Shown here piece after piece: positions 40,677-50,818 of a DNA stretch of 64,000 nucleotides. The stretch's first letter is position 1. Each line of letters starts with the position of its first letter. The notes below the pieces were generated by a model. It was not told the origin of the DNA and ran no database searches. It worked only from the letters and a program-made list of their open reading frames with translations. The position numbers and the translations under genes were made by a program. Origin of the DNA: Canna indica (taxonomy: Eukaryota; Streptophyta; Magnoliopsida; Zingiberales; Cannaceae); assembly GCA_034359265.1 (NCBI GenBank), contig CP136890.1, positions 34,948,501 to 35,012,500 of the forward strand, given 5' to 3'.

Positions 40677-41431
40677 TCAATGGAGCTCAAAATTGAACTT
40701 TTTTGAGGAGTTAAAAGGGAAATTTTTAGGTTTGGTATTCAATAAAAGTGGTCTGTGGTCAGATGCTACTCTTTCCAAATGATAGACTATAGTTTTATCA
40801 AACATAGATAGCCAATCACAGTTAGCATAGACCTTATCCAATCTTGCCATGATTCTCTTGTTTCCCAATTTGTTATTACAACATGTATAGTGTGGACCTT
40901 TGTATTTAAGGTCAATTAGCCCTTGTTCAACACAACAATCTTTGAAAACTGAGATAGAATTTCCAAGAATGAAAGGTTTACCACCATTTTTATCATGCTG
41001 ACAATCTATACAATTGAAGTCCCCTCCTAACAGTCAGGGTATGTTTTCAGTGTCAATATTTTTCAAAAAACTCCATAGTATCATTCTTTCACTACTATCA
41101 TTACTTGCATATATATCTGTAAACAACCAAGGTTTAAAACCTTTTCTATTTATAAGAACATGGATGGCTTGACTGCATCTAAAGATCTCAGTTACATTGC
41201 AAAATTCTGACTTCCAAGTGAATATAATGCACCCTGATCTTCCATTACCTGGTATAAATAGTCCCTTCCATTTATCACCATTCTTTTTATGCATTGGATA
41301 GAGTTTTCATCCTCCAAGTGAGTCTCAACCAACAAAATAAAATCAGGCCCATGTTTTCTTATGAGTGAGCTTAGGTAGTCCCAAGCAGTTAACTTAAGAC
41401 CCCCTCTTATATTCCACAATATCATTCTCAT
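40677..41431 (-). pseudogene. LINE ORF2, endonuclease (EEP) domain
   Basis: The ORF2 start reads MRMILWNIRGGLKLTAW (from 41431) with the N-I-R-G motif, then DFILLVETHL with the catalytic Glu. A frameshift joins 41034-41294 (GNGRSGCIIFTWKSEF). The C-terminal end MGNKRIMARLDKVYAN then ASDHRPLLL (40677-40868) has the SDHRP motif. The endonuclease nicks target DNA so that the LINE RNA can be reverse transcribed there. About four frame breaks inactivate it. Confidence 0.85.
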
Positions 41432-41610
41432 TACTGATCTAAATCAATATCTGCTATCTTTTTTTCACCCAAAGGTCTTCCATCTGATTCAATTGCTTTC
41501 AAGTCATTGGAATACCTTTTTTTCTTGGCCTTATTTTGCTTGAGACTGAAAGGAAAAGAACTTATGTGAACCTGTTGAGAAGTTGCTTTTCTGACTTTGG
41601 GATTTCTCTT

Positions 41611-42375
41611 TTATGATTCAGTGAAATCTTCAGAATCCATTCCATCAGAAATTGAGTGGTCTATCTCCATTATTTTGTTGACTGCCACACTGAAAGTATC
41701 AGTGAGCTTTTTATGTAGTTTTTCCACATTCTTTTCTAAATCTATGTGAACTTGTACAGGCTCTGTAGGTATTGCTTTGAATACCAATTCCTTTCCATCA
41801 GTGAATTTTTCTTGCATATTATTTTTTCCCAAACTTTCTTTGAAAGGATTTTGTCTTGCTTGGCCTTTGATATGAACCTGCACTGCCTCACTGCCTTTCA
41901 TACTTTCAATTTTTTCTATCTGCATTTCAGTGCTTTCATTTTCATTTTTGTCCTCATCACTATTTTGCAGGATGTCGAATCTGTTTTGCTTACTAGTATT
42001 TTGATCACTCGCTATCTTTTTTGATATGTTTTTCCTCTTATTTATAATTTGCCATGGCCCATATAAACTCTTATCTGCTGTGATTGTCTCTTTCCCAGCT
42101 GAAATACAGTTGATGTGTTTGTCAGTTACCACAATGTCTGTTGATTCATTTGTTGCTATGTCTTGGCTTATCCCACAATGAATTTCTAAGTGACCTATCT
42201 TACCATATTTGAAGCATAATTTGGGTATATTTTCAAGGGCTATGGCTTGCCAGAATCTCTTGCCCGAAACATTTATCCATATCTCATTGGGAACTGATTT
42301 ATTTAAGTCCCAAAAGATACATACCCTGGCAAATTTTGCCATGTTCCCTTGCAATGTAATATGATCAACTTTCAA
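41611..42375 (-). pseudogene. LINE ORF1, zinc-knuckle part
   Basis: 254 open codons. After KVDHITLQGNMAKFARVCIF a conserved LPKLCFKYGKIGHLEIHCG segment holds the CCHC-like knuckle (one Cys is Tyr). The remainder is charged and low complexity. ORF1 is the RNA-binding protein of L1 elements. DUF4283-type sequence lies just upstream, 42400-42830. Confidence 0.75.
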
Positions 42376-42589
42376 AGGTTTACCAATTACCGGTGCTATC
42401 TCAGTTAGAATTTATCCATGTAAATACTCAATTGGAAGTCCTGGGAGTTGGACCTATATGGGGATGGTATCTATTCTTTCAACCATAGGTTGGAAATTTT
42501 CTCTCCAGGGAAAGAGGAGCAATACTTGTCCCCTTAAAAACCATGGACCATTCGATAGTACTTTCCCCGTATCATCTGCATTTGCAAAC

Positions 42590-43045
42590 TTAAAAAAAAA
42601 AAAAAACAGATGCTAAATCAACTACCTGTATCAAACAGCTCACTTTCCAGATTTTGGCCATTGCTGCTTGTACAAGTGCAAGAGGTGGGGTTTTACCATA
42701 AAACTTCCCATATATACTATTTATCCAATTTGATCTGGATGACCGAATCAAACCTTCATCTATAAACACTTCATCAGAAGAATCCATTTGTATTTTTTCT
42801 ATTTTATCAGTGATATCTTCTCTGTGCGGCAAATTGTCAAACAGATTTAACTCTTTGAATAGAGATGCTCATGAACTCGGTTTTCTTTGTGTTGACATAT
42901 TATGATCAAAAAGAGGATTTCTGATCGCATTCGGTAGTTTACTATATCTATCAAATGTAGCATTTATTGAGGCATTCAAAGAATTATTTGCAGAATCATT
43001 CAAAGGAGATATCACAGTAGATCTAGGGGCATTAAATGTTTATCC
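42590..43045 (-). pseudogene. LINE ORF1, middle part (DUF4283-type start)
   Basis: 42590-42832 reads IDEGLIRSSRSNWINSIYGK and PPLALVQAAMAKIWKVS, the DUF4283 N-terminal region of plant LINE ORF1. An A-run at 42589-42606 (T on minus) breaks it. 42833-43045 continues upstream (FNAPRSTVISPL, LPNAIRNPLFDHN) with stops to the CACTA-2 insertion. Confidence 0.7.
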
Positions 43046-43048
43046 ATA

Positions 43049-43295
43049 CACTACTAGAAATTGGTTCTTTAGCAACGGCTATCAACAACGGTCGCTCAAG
43101 CCCTTGCTATTTGCAACGGCGTTCTTACGGCCGCTCAAGCCGTTGTAGATATGTCATATCTGCAACGGTTTTCTAACGGACATGTAAGTCATTGTAGATA
43201 TTAATTACCTTAGCAACAGCTTTCTAACGGACACGTGAGCCGTTGCTGATGATTAACTTATCAACAACAGCGTTCTAACGGTTAAATGAGTCATT
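43049..43295 (+). repeat. 5' terminus and subterminal repeats of CACTA-2
   Basis: At least six AGCAACGGC / GCCGTTGC-like words in both orientations, for example near 43071, 43097, 43132, 43164, 43226. They are the likely binding sites for the accessory CACTA protein. Confidence 0.8.
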
Positions 43296-43314
43296 GCTCA
43301 TAAGTTTATATAGG

Positions 43315-43575
43315 GCACGCGCCCGCCCCTTCCTCCTTCTTCTTCCTCTTCCTCTGTTGCCGCCGCCTGCTGCCAACACCGTCGCCGCCGCCTCGCTGCC
43401 GCTGCCAACACCATCGCCCCGTCGTCGACCACCGATTCCGACTACCGCCGCCGCCACCCCGTCTGTTCCAGGTATTCCTCGACCCTTCCTTCCCATTCAA
43501 TTTGGCCGGCGGTCGACGACCGGTGGCCGCGATCGAATTATTGTCCAGTGTTCGGACACTGGACGCCGGTGCCGG
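43315..43575 (+). other. GC-rich leader of CACTA-2
   Basis: Rich in CCGCCG and CTTCCTC runs; parallels 7545-7857 in CACTA-1. Frames on both strands are low complexity and I do not call a gene. Confidence 0.4.
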
Positions 43576-43594
43576 AAATCCATTAATTATGTAT

Positions 43595-43695
43595 TTTTAA
43601 TTAATTATTTAATTTTTAATTAATTATTTAATTTTTAATTAATTATTTAATTTTTAATTAATTATTTAATTTTTAATTAATTATTTAATTTTTTA
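43595..43695 (+). repeat. 20-bp AT-rich tandem repeat
   Basis: The unit TTTTTAATTAATTATTTAA is repeated about five times. It follows the GC-rich leader. Confidence 0.85.
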
Positions 43696-44157
43696 TTAAA
43701 TGTTTAATATATAGATTAATTGTTAGATTAATTGTTATGATTTAGATTAATTTTTAGATTAATTGTTATTGTTTAGATTAATTTTTAGATTAATAATGGT
43801 ATGTTAATTATTTAAATTAATTAAAATATTTTACATTAATATTAATTAATTAGTTAAAATATTAATTAGTCCAGAGTTGTCCTCAGTGGACTCGCGTCGG
43901 AATCGTCCACTTTGGACTTGTGTCGAAATTGTCTACTATTGACTCGAACTGATTTGAAATATTTAGAAAATAATCATCCATCCGACGAGTTGATACGTTT
44001 CATGTACGCATCGACGAGTTGGATATGATTTAGCAAAACCTTAGATCCATTCGGGGGTTGTATGTTCCTGTAAAAGAAGTACGTATATGATCTTTTATAC
44101 GACGTACAACCCTTGAATTATCCCTGATTGGATAATTTGGGAATATAGTTATTTGTA

Positions 44158-44330
44158 TTGCACTTAGTTTTTTCTTTTAACCGTTAACTTATTCTAAATT
44201 TCGGCAGCATCTCTCTTGTTCTCCGATACGCGCCCAGATGATATGCGTATTCGGAGAACTGTGGGGAGATGCTGCCGAAATTTAGAATGAAGTTAGCGGT
44301 TAAAAGAAATATATACTTAGTGCTATATGA
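44158..44330 (+). repeat. Long hairpin in the CACTA-2 5' leader
   Basis: Arms near 44160-44216 and 44269-44328 pair (AACCGTTAACTT... with ...GAAGTTAGCGGTT, and ATTTCGGCAGCATCTC with GAGATGCTGCCGAAAT). The centre has a second stem, GTTCTCCGATACGC with GCGTATTCGGAGAAC. Its end is about 80 bp upstream of the transposase ATG (44409). CACTA-1 keeps the same structure. Confidence 0.88.
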
Positions 44331-44408
44331 ATAGCATAAATCCCGAATAGTTAGGACCATCTCACCTAAAGGTATTAACCGAAGAAATTGTCATTGATTG
44401 ACAGAATC

Positions 44409-45175
44409 ATGTCGGTTGATCGAAGTTGGATGTACCGACGTCTTGATCATGGAGATTTAACGAATGAGTTTCGATTAGGCGTAACTTACTTCCTAAATTT
44501 TGCATATTCGAATCAGAAATTCGTTAGCGTTGGTGATAAAATCCAATGTCCGTGCCGGATTTCTTGAATGGAAGATTTTTGGATCGTGAAACTGTCACTC
44601 TGCATCTATATAGCAAAGGATTTGCACCAAGATATTTTCTATGGACTTGTCACGGGGAGTCACGTGAAGTCGGGACGTTGAGCAATCCTATCGTTCAAAC
44701 ACATGGTGAATCTTCCTCTACTGGGGTTTCTTCATCCAATCAATCTAATCCCTGTAGAGCTATGATACTTGATAGTCTTGGGAGTCAATTCCACCTGAAT
44801 GATAATGTCGATTGGCCAGTTACTAAGACGTCAGTGCCACCAGATACTACAAGTGTTGATATCACAGAAGTACAAATTACGATAGAGATTGAATTGTCGA
44901 ATAAAGAAGCTGCAAAATTTTACGAGATGTTGAAAGCTGCCGATGAACCTTTGTATAAGAATTGTCCTAAATACACTAGGTTTTTGGCAATGACGCAGCT
45001 CCTAAACATCAAGGCCGATTGTAATATCAACGGGGTTGCGTATGATCGGATTGCAGGATTGATTAATGGCATGCTGCCTACTGATAACAAGTTTGAGCCA
45101 ACTTTTTATAAGACTAAAAATTTGATGAGAAAATTAGGGCTTGGGGTACGAAAAAATACACGCGTGCCAAAATAA
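44409..45175 (+). pseudogene. CACTA-2 transposase, N-terminal part
   Basis: The ATG at 44409 gives MSVDRSWMYRRLDHGDLTNE, then VTYFLNFAYSNQKF and KIQCPC, the plant transposase-associated domain. A one-base frameshift after CPC leads to a stop near 44561; the continuation is in another frame, open from 44546 (NGRFLDRETVTLHLYSKGF, then WTCHGESREVG). This runs to a stop at 45173. The LSNKEAAKFYEMLKAADEPL block matches CACTA-1. This is the TNPD-type transposase that acts on CACTA termini. Confidence 0.8.
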
Positions 45176-46845
45176 TTGTATTTTATATTATAAAGAAAAT
45201 GTGTAGTTGGACAAATGCCCTATATGTCAACATCCTCGTTACAAGGAGAAGAAATCGGTCCAACAGAAAAATATCTTGTTTAAGGTGCTTCGGTATTTTC
45301 CATTAACACCAAGGCTTCAAAGATTATTAATGTCGAAAAAGACGACCCCCTGTATGAGTTGGCATGCAAGAAGTCGTGATGATACAGTAATGACTCATCC
45401 ATCCGACAGTGAAGCATGAAAACATTTGGATACATGTTATCCTTCATTTGCTAGGGACACTAGAAATATTATATTGGGATTGTGCACAGATGGTTTTAAT
45501 CCGTTTGGACCAGTGTTGTCAAACTCGCGAGTTAACTCGTAAACTCGGACGAGTTAACTCGTAAACTCGGACGAGTTTACGATCCCAGGTATCAAAATTG
45601 AGCTAACTCGCACTCAAACTCATTTCTGGGTAAACTCGGGTAAACTCGGGGTAAACTCGGTAAACTCGCACAAACTCGATCAAACTCGTGAGTAAACTCG
45701 ATCAAACTCGTGGTAAACTCGGATGAACTTGATTTGATGATAATTATTATGGACTGAACTTGTACTTTTATATTTTTATCTTTGAGTCATTGTGTGTGCT
45801 ATATTATATTTTATTGAACTTGGACTTAGAATGCTTCATTATGTATGTATTAGACTTGTACTCTTATATTTTATCTTTATTTGTGCTTTATTAAGGAGTT
45901 GAACTGCGCCTTAATTATAATTTTTAGATTATATTAGATTATATTTTTATAGTATAATATTTTTTAATATTGTTTTAATATTAGGTAAACTCTTACGAGT
46001 TTACGAGTCGAGTTTACGGAGGCTCCACGAGTTTACTTAAACTCTCGAGTTTAACAACCTTAGTTTGGACATTCTGCAACTCATTATTCAGTTTGTCCAG
46101 TGCTGTTGATAGTTTATAATTTGCCACCGTCAATGTGTGTGAAAGATGAATTTATTTATCTTTCGATGATTGAGAAATTGACGTGTTTCTCAGACCCTTG
46201 ATAGATAAATTGAAAATATTAAGGACTAAGGGAGCTGCCACTTATGATTGTCATCGGAAGCAAAACTTCAATTTAAAGGCTGCGGTCTTGTGGACAATCA
46301 ATGATTTTCCGGCGTACGGCATGTTATCTGGTTGGAGCACTCACGGTCGACTCTCTTGTCTGTATTGTATGGAACACTCTAAATCAATCAATCTTCAGAA
46401 CGGACGGAAAATCTCATTCTTGGATTGTCATCGTCGATTCATACCGGCTAACCATCAGTATCGAAGGAATCGTAATAAATTTACTAAGGGCATAGTCGAA
46501 AGAGATGAGCCACCACCGATGTTGTCTGGTGAACAAATGTTAGCATGTGTTTCAGCACTTCCAGAGATAATATTTGGTCGAAATGAAAAAGTGTCAGGCT
46601 TTGGTCAAACACATAACTGGGTGAAAAAAAGTATCTTTTGGGAATTGCCCTATTGGAGTTCATTACTGATTCGATATAATTTGGATGTCATGCACATTGA
46701 AAAAAATGTGTTTGATAATATTTTCAACACTTTGATGGATGTTTTTAGAAAAACTAAAGATAATGTCAAAGCCCGACATGATGTGAAAATATACTTTGTA
46801 AGAGACCGGAGTTGGAGTTACAAGATGTCAACTGACGATATCTGA
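45176..46845 (+). pseudogene. CACTA-2 transposase, Transposase_21 region split by a hAT MITE
   Basis: CPICQHPRYKEKKSVQQ (from 45207) is the linker. PRLQRLLMSKKTTPCMSWHA follows and ends in TGA at 45417. The Transposase_21 core continues at 45430-45510 (LGLCTDGFNPFG) and is cut by a hAT MITE; after 46063 it resumes with HSATHYSVCPVLL-like sequence. From 46183: FLRPLIDKLKILRTKGAATY and YGMLSGWSTHGRLSC, then GQTHNWVKKSIFWELPYW and LDVMHIEKNVFDNIFNTL. A frameshift near 46795 precedes DUF4218. Confidence 0.82.
45511..46062. mobile_element. hAT-type MITE with 8-bp TSD GTTTGGAC, inside the CACTA-2 transposase
   Basis: Ends CAGTGTTGTCAAACTCG and, on the minus strand, TAAGGTTGTTAAACTCG share 13 of 17 bases. 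GTTTGGAC flanks both sides (45503-45510, 46063-46070). It is 552 bp, composed at its ends of GTAAACTCG-type repeats with an AT-rich centre, and codes for nothing. Compared with CACTA-1 it interrupts the NGFN-[LP]F region of Transposase_21. Confidence 0.9.
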
Positions 46846-46862
46846 AGCCGAAGGCCCCGTAT

Positions 46863-47336
46863 GTGTTAAATAAACAACAGATCAAAGATGTTTGTCAATG
46901 GATAAAAGAACTCAGATTACCCGATGGATATGCTTCAAACTTATCTCGATGTGTGAACGTCGATGATTGCAAAATATCAGGGATGAAGAGCCATGATTGT
47001 CATGTATTCACGCAGAGATTGCTTCCGATCGCATTCCGAGATCTTCTACTTGATAATATTTGGGGTCCGTTGATTGAATTAAGTATGTTTTTTAGAAATA
47101 TTTGTGTAAATGTCCTTCGAGTCGAAGATATGTCAACACTTGAAAGTAATATTGTTGAAATTATATGCAAGCTGGAGCAGTTTTTCCCTCTAGCCTTTTC
47201 TGACTCGATGGAGCATCTACCGATACACTTGGTATACGAGGCACGAGTTGGTGGCCCCGTTCAATATCGGTGGATGTACTTATTTGAAAGATACATGAAT
47301 CGTCTAAAGAAAAAAGTAAAGAACACCGCAGTTTGA
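46863..47336 (+). pseudogene. CACTA-2 transposase, DUF4218 region
   Basis: 157 open codons: LPDGYASNLSRCVNVDD, MKSHDCHVFTQRLLPIAFR, LSMFFRNICVNVLRVEDM, LPIHLVYEARVGGPVQYRW and MYLFERYMNRLKKKV. It aligns with 4130-5065 of CACTA-1. The piece ends at TGA 47334. DUF4218 is an all-plant CACTA domain of unknown detailed role, following Transposase_21. Confidence 0.82.
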
Positions 47337-48411
47337 AGGATCAATATCTGAATCGTATATCATCCAAGAAATTTCAACATTTTGCTCATTTTACTTTGAA
47401 ACAACAGTACAAACAAGATTTGATCATCTTCCACGTAACGACGATGGGGGAGTTCGACATTCAGATGGATATTTAGATATATTTTGTCACTCTGGTTGTG
47501 CTTTTGGTCCTCGTCCATCTCGATACTTAAGCGACGAAGAGTATCATTTGGAACACTTGTACGTATTACTCGATTGTCCAGAGATTGAACAATTCATTGA
47601 AATATTTGACATTGAGATGGTGCAAAAATACTCTATTCACAACGATCAAGAATTGGAGAGATTACGGAATCGTGATTTCCCTACTTAGATTCAGGCTTAT
47701 AGCAAAGATCACAGAGCTGAAATAGATGAAAGAATATTTGAGTTTGTTAGTGGACCGTCGCGACTAGTGTCGTGTTATAGCGGATATTTTGTTAATGGGT
47801 ATAAATTTCACACGGTTGAATATGCATTTACAAAGAAGATGATGAATGTCGGGGTCTGCGTGAAAGGGACAACCTATGTTGAATGTGATATGGATTTTTA
47901 TGGGCTGGTGGAAGAAGTGATAGAGTTGCACTACTTCGGCTTGAAATCAGTTATCCTATTTAGATGTCATTGGTTCGATACAACAGAAAGGGGCATAAAA
48001 GTTCATCCAAAATACAAACTTGTTGAGGATAATTACAAATCCAAATTAGCGGCAAATGAGCCTTTTACATTGGCATCACAAGCCGAATAAGTATATTACG
48101 CGAAGTATACGGCTCGAAATAAAGATAGAGCAGATTGGCGTGTAGTCTGTAAGACTAAAGGTAGAGGAAGAATGGATCTGATAGTAGGAGAAAATGAGCC
48201 GATACCTGATGTGACAGATGGTTTCCATCAAGAAGATGATCCTCCTGCGGTAGATCGTATTATTTCAATACTCGAGGATGCAGACACAGCGTCAATTCAA
48301 TTAGAAGTTGAATATGCTGATGATGATGATCATGAAATTGAGGAAGCTGGAGATGAAGAAGATGAAGAAGAGGAAGAATTCGAAGACTATTACTCAAATG
48401 ATAAGGAATAA
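47337..48411 (+). pseudogene. CACTA-2 transposase, DUF4216 region and acidic tail
   Basis: 47340-47760 continues the protein (SDEEYHLEHLYVLLDCPE, DIEMVQKYS) with a stop at about 47686. 47767-48090 carries DUF4216: GYFVNGYKFHTVEYAFTKK, FYGLVEEVIELHYFGLKS, FRCHWFDTTERGIKVHPKYK. A stop at 48088 breaks the SQAExVYY motif that CACTA-1 retains. 48172-48411 is an acidic tail. The gene therefore has about five breaks. Confidence 0.82.
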
Positions 48412-48483
48412 TTGTAAAGTATATCTTATATTAAATATATTTCTACTATATTAATAATCTAATTATATGTCTATTCGACAAAT

Positions 48484-49955
48484 ATGTTTGGTCGTGGTTA
48501 TCGTCGCAGGAGAGCTTCAGAGTCTTCGATCGGTGAGACTCCAGCATTTACTCATGTTGTTGATCCTCTTGCCGGTGATACCGCTAAGGCTAGTACATCC
48601 AGACGCAGGCGGCCACACGGGCCGAATAGGTGGCAGCCTCCACCAGCCACAGAGTCACGTAGATTCATTAGCGTGATTGGAGAGCGGTAATATATCATGA
48701 ATTATGAATCATTAAAAATCATTATATCATAATATAATATTAAATTTTATTTTTGTTGTGCAGATTCGAGCAAGAAGAAGTGCCAATGAGCATATCTTCT
48801 ACCATTCGACGATACATGCACGGGGCATGGCCCACATGGTCTCACGTGCCCAGTGAGCACGTCGACATGCTATGGCGCGAGTTTGAGGCACGTATTAATT
48901 ATTATTATTTTATACATACATGATGATTAATATTGGTACGTACTGATATTATTATTTTGTAGGCTCGCTATACATGGGCTGAGGACCAGAGGTCCTTCAT
49001 TTACGCTGCCTGGGAGGCTATTTCCAGGGCGAGGTACAACGGGCAGGTGGGGGAGGCCTGGTCCCAGGCGATGGCCCGAGCTGGGACCACTAACATCACG
49101 GAGACTCGGGGATACGGTCCCGATTGGATTACTTCGGATATATGGGACCAGCTCGTGGCAATATGGTCAATGGATCGATGGTAGAAGGTTTCTAGGACTG
49201 CTGCTAGAAACCGCATGTCGGGGAGAGCAACGCGTCACACTAGCGGCTCTATTGCATTTGTAGTGCACGTGAATCGTATGGTAAGTATACCTTACTTTTA
49301 ATTATATATTTTATTTGTTACTCTGTGTACTAATTAATGTATTTGTTTTGTAAATGTAGACGACGGTGTTGGACGACGGAACTGTCCAGCGACCCTCCCC
49401 GATGGCGGTGTTTGAGCGGACTCACTGTCGAGTACATGGGACAGAGGAGTACATTGACAATCGCGCTGCAAACATTATGGTAAGTATATTTGTTTAAATT
49501 ATTCGTTATTTATTTATAATTTAAGTTTAAAGAAAAATATGAAATAAAAAATCAAACTCGAGTAGGAGACCTACACTCAGACGGTGGTGCAACACGGGGG
49601 GGCACCCCCGAGGACTTTGACGCAGGAGCGTGGGTCGAGGCTGCAGATGGCTGGGACCACGACCGCGTATATGGCTTTGCAGATATTGGTCATGTGTGAG
49701 CCGTGCTAGGCCCACTTAGGGCACCGACCCTCCGGTCGCTAGTGAGCGACTGTCTACCTCCAGGTCTAATTATGATCATAGTACCAGGATAAGGACACTA
49801 GAGGAGACGGTCGCGCATTAGAGTCAGATGATGACGGAGATGCATGCTATGCTACGCAACATCTCATACCGAAGCAGGCATCCCCTCTGCATCATCTGAT
49901 CTATCGTCCTCGAGCCAGTCCACGCCGGTGTACACCCAAGCACTCCAGACCCCGC
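48484..49955 (+). pseudogene. Second CACTA-2 gene (plant transposase, Ptta/En/Spm-like), multi-exon
   Basis: Exon 1 starts at ATG 48484 (MFGRGYRRRRASESSIG) and ends at 48686 before a GT donor; exon 2 starts at 48764 (FEQEEVPMSISSTIRRYMHG). Later exon-like blocks read ARYTWAEDQRSFIY and RNRMSGRATRHTSGS (from about 48960), then TVLDDGTVQRPSPMAVFERT and GTEEYIDNRAAN (from about 49361). This arrangement is seen in the second, DNA-binding-type protein of plant En/Spm elements. A stop at about 49183 and later stops suggest decay. Exon limits after the second are uncertain. Confidence 0.5.
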
Positions 49956-50269
49956 CATATGATCCAGACCATCCTCCATCGTTATCGTGAGATTTATTTA
50001 TTTTTTTTATATTGACTTTGTTACTTAGATACTATACTTGTTTAATTTGTTTTGTTTGAATATTGATACTTCAATTTTGCATTTGAATAATTTTTATACG
50101 ATTGTGGATAATTATAAATATAAGTATAATTATTTTGATGTATATCTAGATGTATTTATGATGTGTGAATGGATGTGTGTATGAGTGTAAGGGTGTGTGA
50201 GTTATGTATTAGATAATGTATCAATGTATTAATAAAAATTTTAAATTTTAAATTTTTTCGATTGGAGAT

Positions 50270-50548
50270 TTTAGTCATCAGCAACGGCTTTCCCACGACC
50301 GTCCATGGGAAAGTCGTTACTAAAAGTGTATCGTAAGCCGTTGCTGATGTCATACAGCAACGACTTAGCAACGGTTTTTCACTAACGGCCTTGCCACAGC
50401 CTCTAGGGCCGTTGCTAATAATTAATCTTATCAGCAACGGCCCCGTGTCTGAAGCAAACCCGTTGCTGATAATATTATTAGCAACGGCCCGAGCGGCCAT
50501 TGCTGATCCCGCCTTCAGTCGTTGCTGATGTCCATTATTCCAATAGTG
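50270..50548 (+). repeat. 3' terminus and subterminal repeats of CACTA-2
   Basis: AGCAACGGC and GCCGTTGCTGAT words occur many times in both orientations (for example near 50281, 50336, 50410, 50431, 50481, 50517), ending at CCAATAGTG. Confidence 0.85.
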
Positions 50549-50551
50549 ATA

Positions 50552-50818
50552 TAAGGGAGATTTCGCAGGAGTACCTGAGGAGAAACTTGATTTAGCAATT
50601 AGATTGCCGCTTGCAGGATTCATTCTTGAGTCACCTACAACAGGGGCAGATCTATTTGATGTCGAAGGATTTTCTGGGCGCTGAAGAGTTGCCAAGATTC
50701 GGCGATTTCTTCGGTCTGGGAAGGTTGGCCGGGGAGAGGGTTGGGTCAAGATCGCCTAAATTGCCCAAATCGCCAGAGCTCTTCAAGACGTGTTTTTCCG
50801 CCGTCTTTTAAGAATTGA
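50552..50818 (-). pseudogene. LINE ORF1, N-terminal part
   Basis: On the minus strand, two overlapping frames give a plausible ORF1 start: one reads TAEKHVLKSSGDLGNLGD (50800-50640) to a stop, the other SNRSAPVVGDSRMNPASGNL up to SPLY at the CACTA-2 junction. The change of frame near 50650 shows a mutation. The ATG is not found, so the 5' end may be truncated. Confidence 0.55.

Larger units (their letters stand above)
43049..50548 (+). mobile_element. CACTA-2: complete CACTA (En/Spm) transposon, 7.5 kb, TSD ATA
   Basis: Starts CACTACTAGAAATTGG and ends CCAATAGTG (minus reads CACTATTGGAATAATGG). ATA flanks both ends (43046-43048 and 50549-50551), the 3-bp TSD typical of CACTA. Subterminal AGCAACGGC/GCCGTTGC repeats occupy both ends (43070-43290 and 50280-50530). 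Inside: GC-rich leader, long hairpin, a transposase gene split by a hAT MITE, and a second gene. Removal of the element and one ATA restores LINE ORF1. Confidence 0.95.
37184..50818 (-). mobile_element. L1-type LINE, minus strand, split by CACTA-2
   Basis: Two parts, 37184-43045 and 50552-50818, become contiguous when CACTA-2 and one ATA are removed. The 3' end is marked by an A-run (minus) near 37183-37192. The layout is that of plant L1: ORF1 (RNA-binding, CCHC), ORF2 with endonuclease, reverse transcriptase, zf-RVT and RNase H. All parts have stops or frameshifts. The 5' end near 50818 is estimated from the limit of ORF1-like sequence. Confidence 0.88.

Noticed and set aside
43275..43623. 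Frames in the GC-rich block of CACTA-2 on both strands
   Set aside because: Pro/Arg/Gly-rich repetitive translations with no start context; read as untranslated leader.
50156..50749. Single long minus-strand frame of 197 codons
   Set aside because: It spans the CACTA-2/LINE junction, so only the 50552-50749 part is real LINE sequence; the rest is subterminal repeat.
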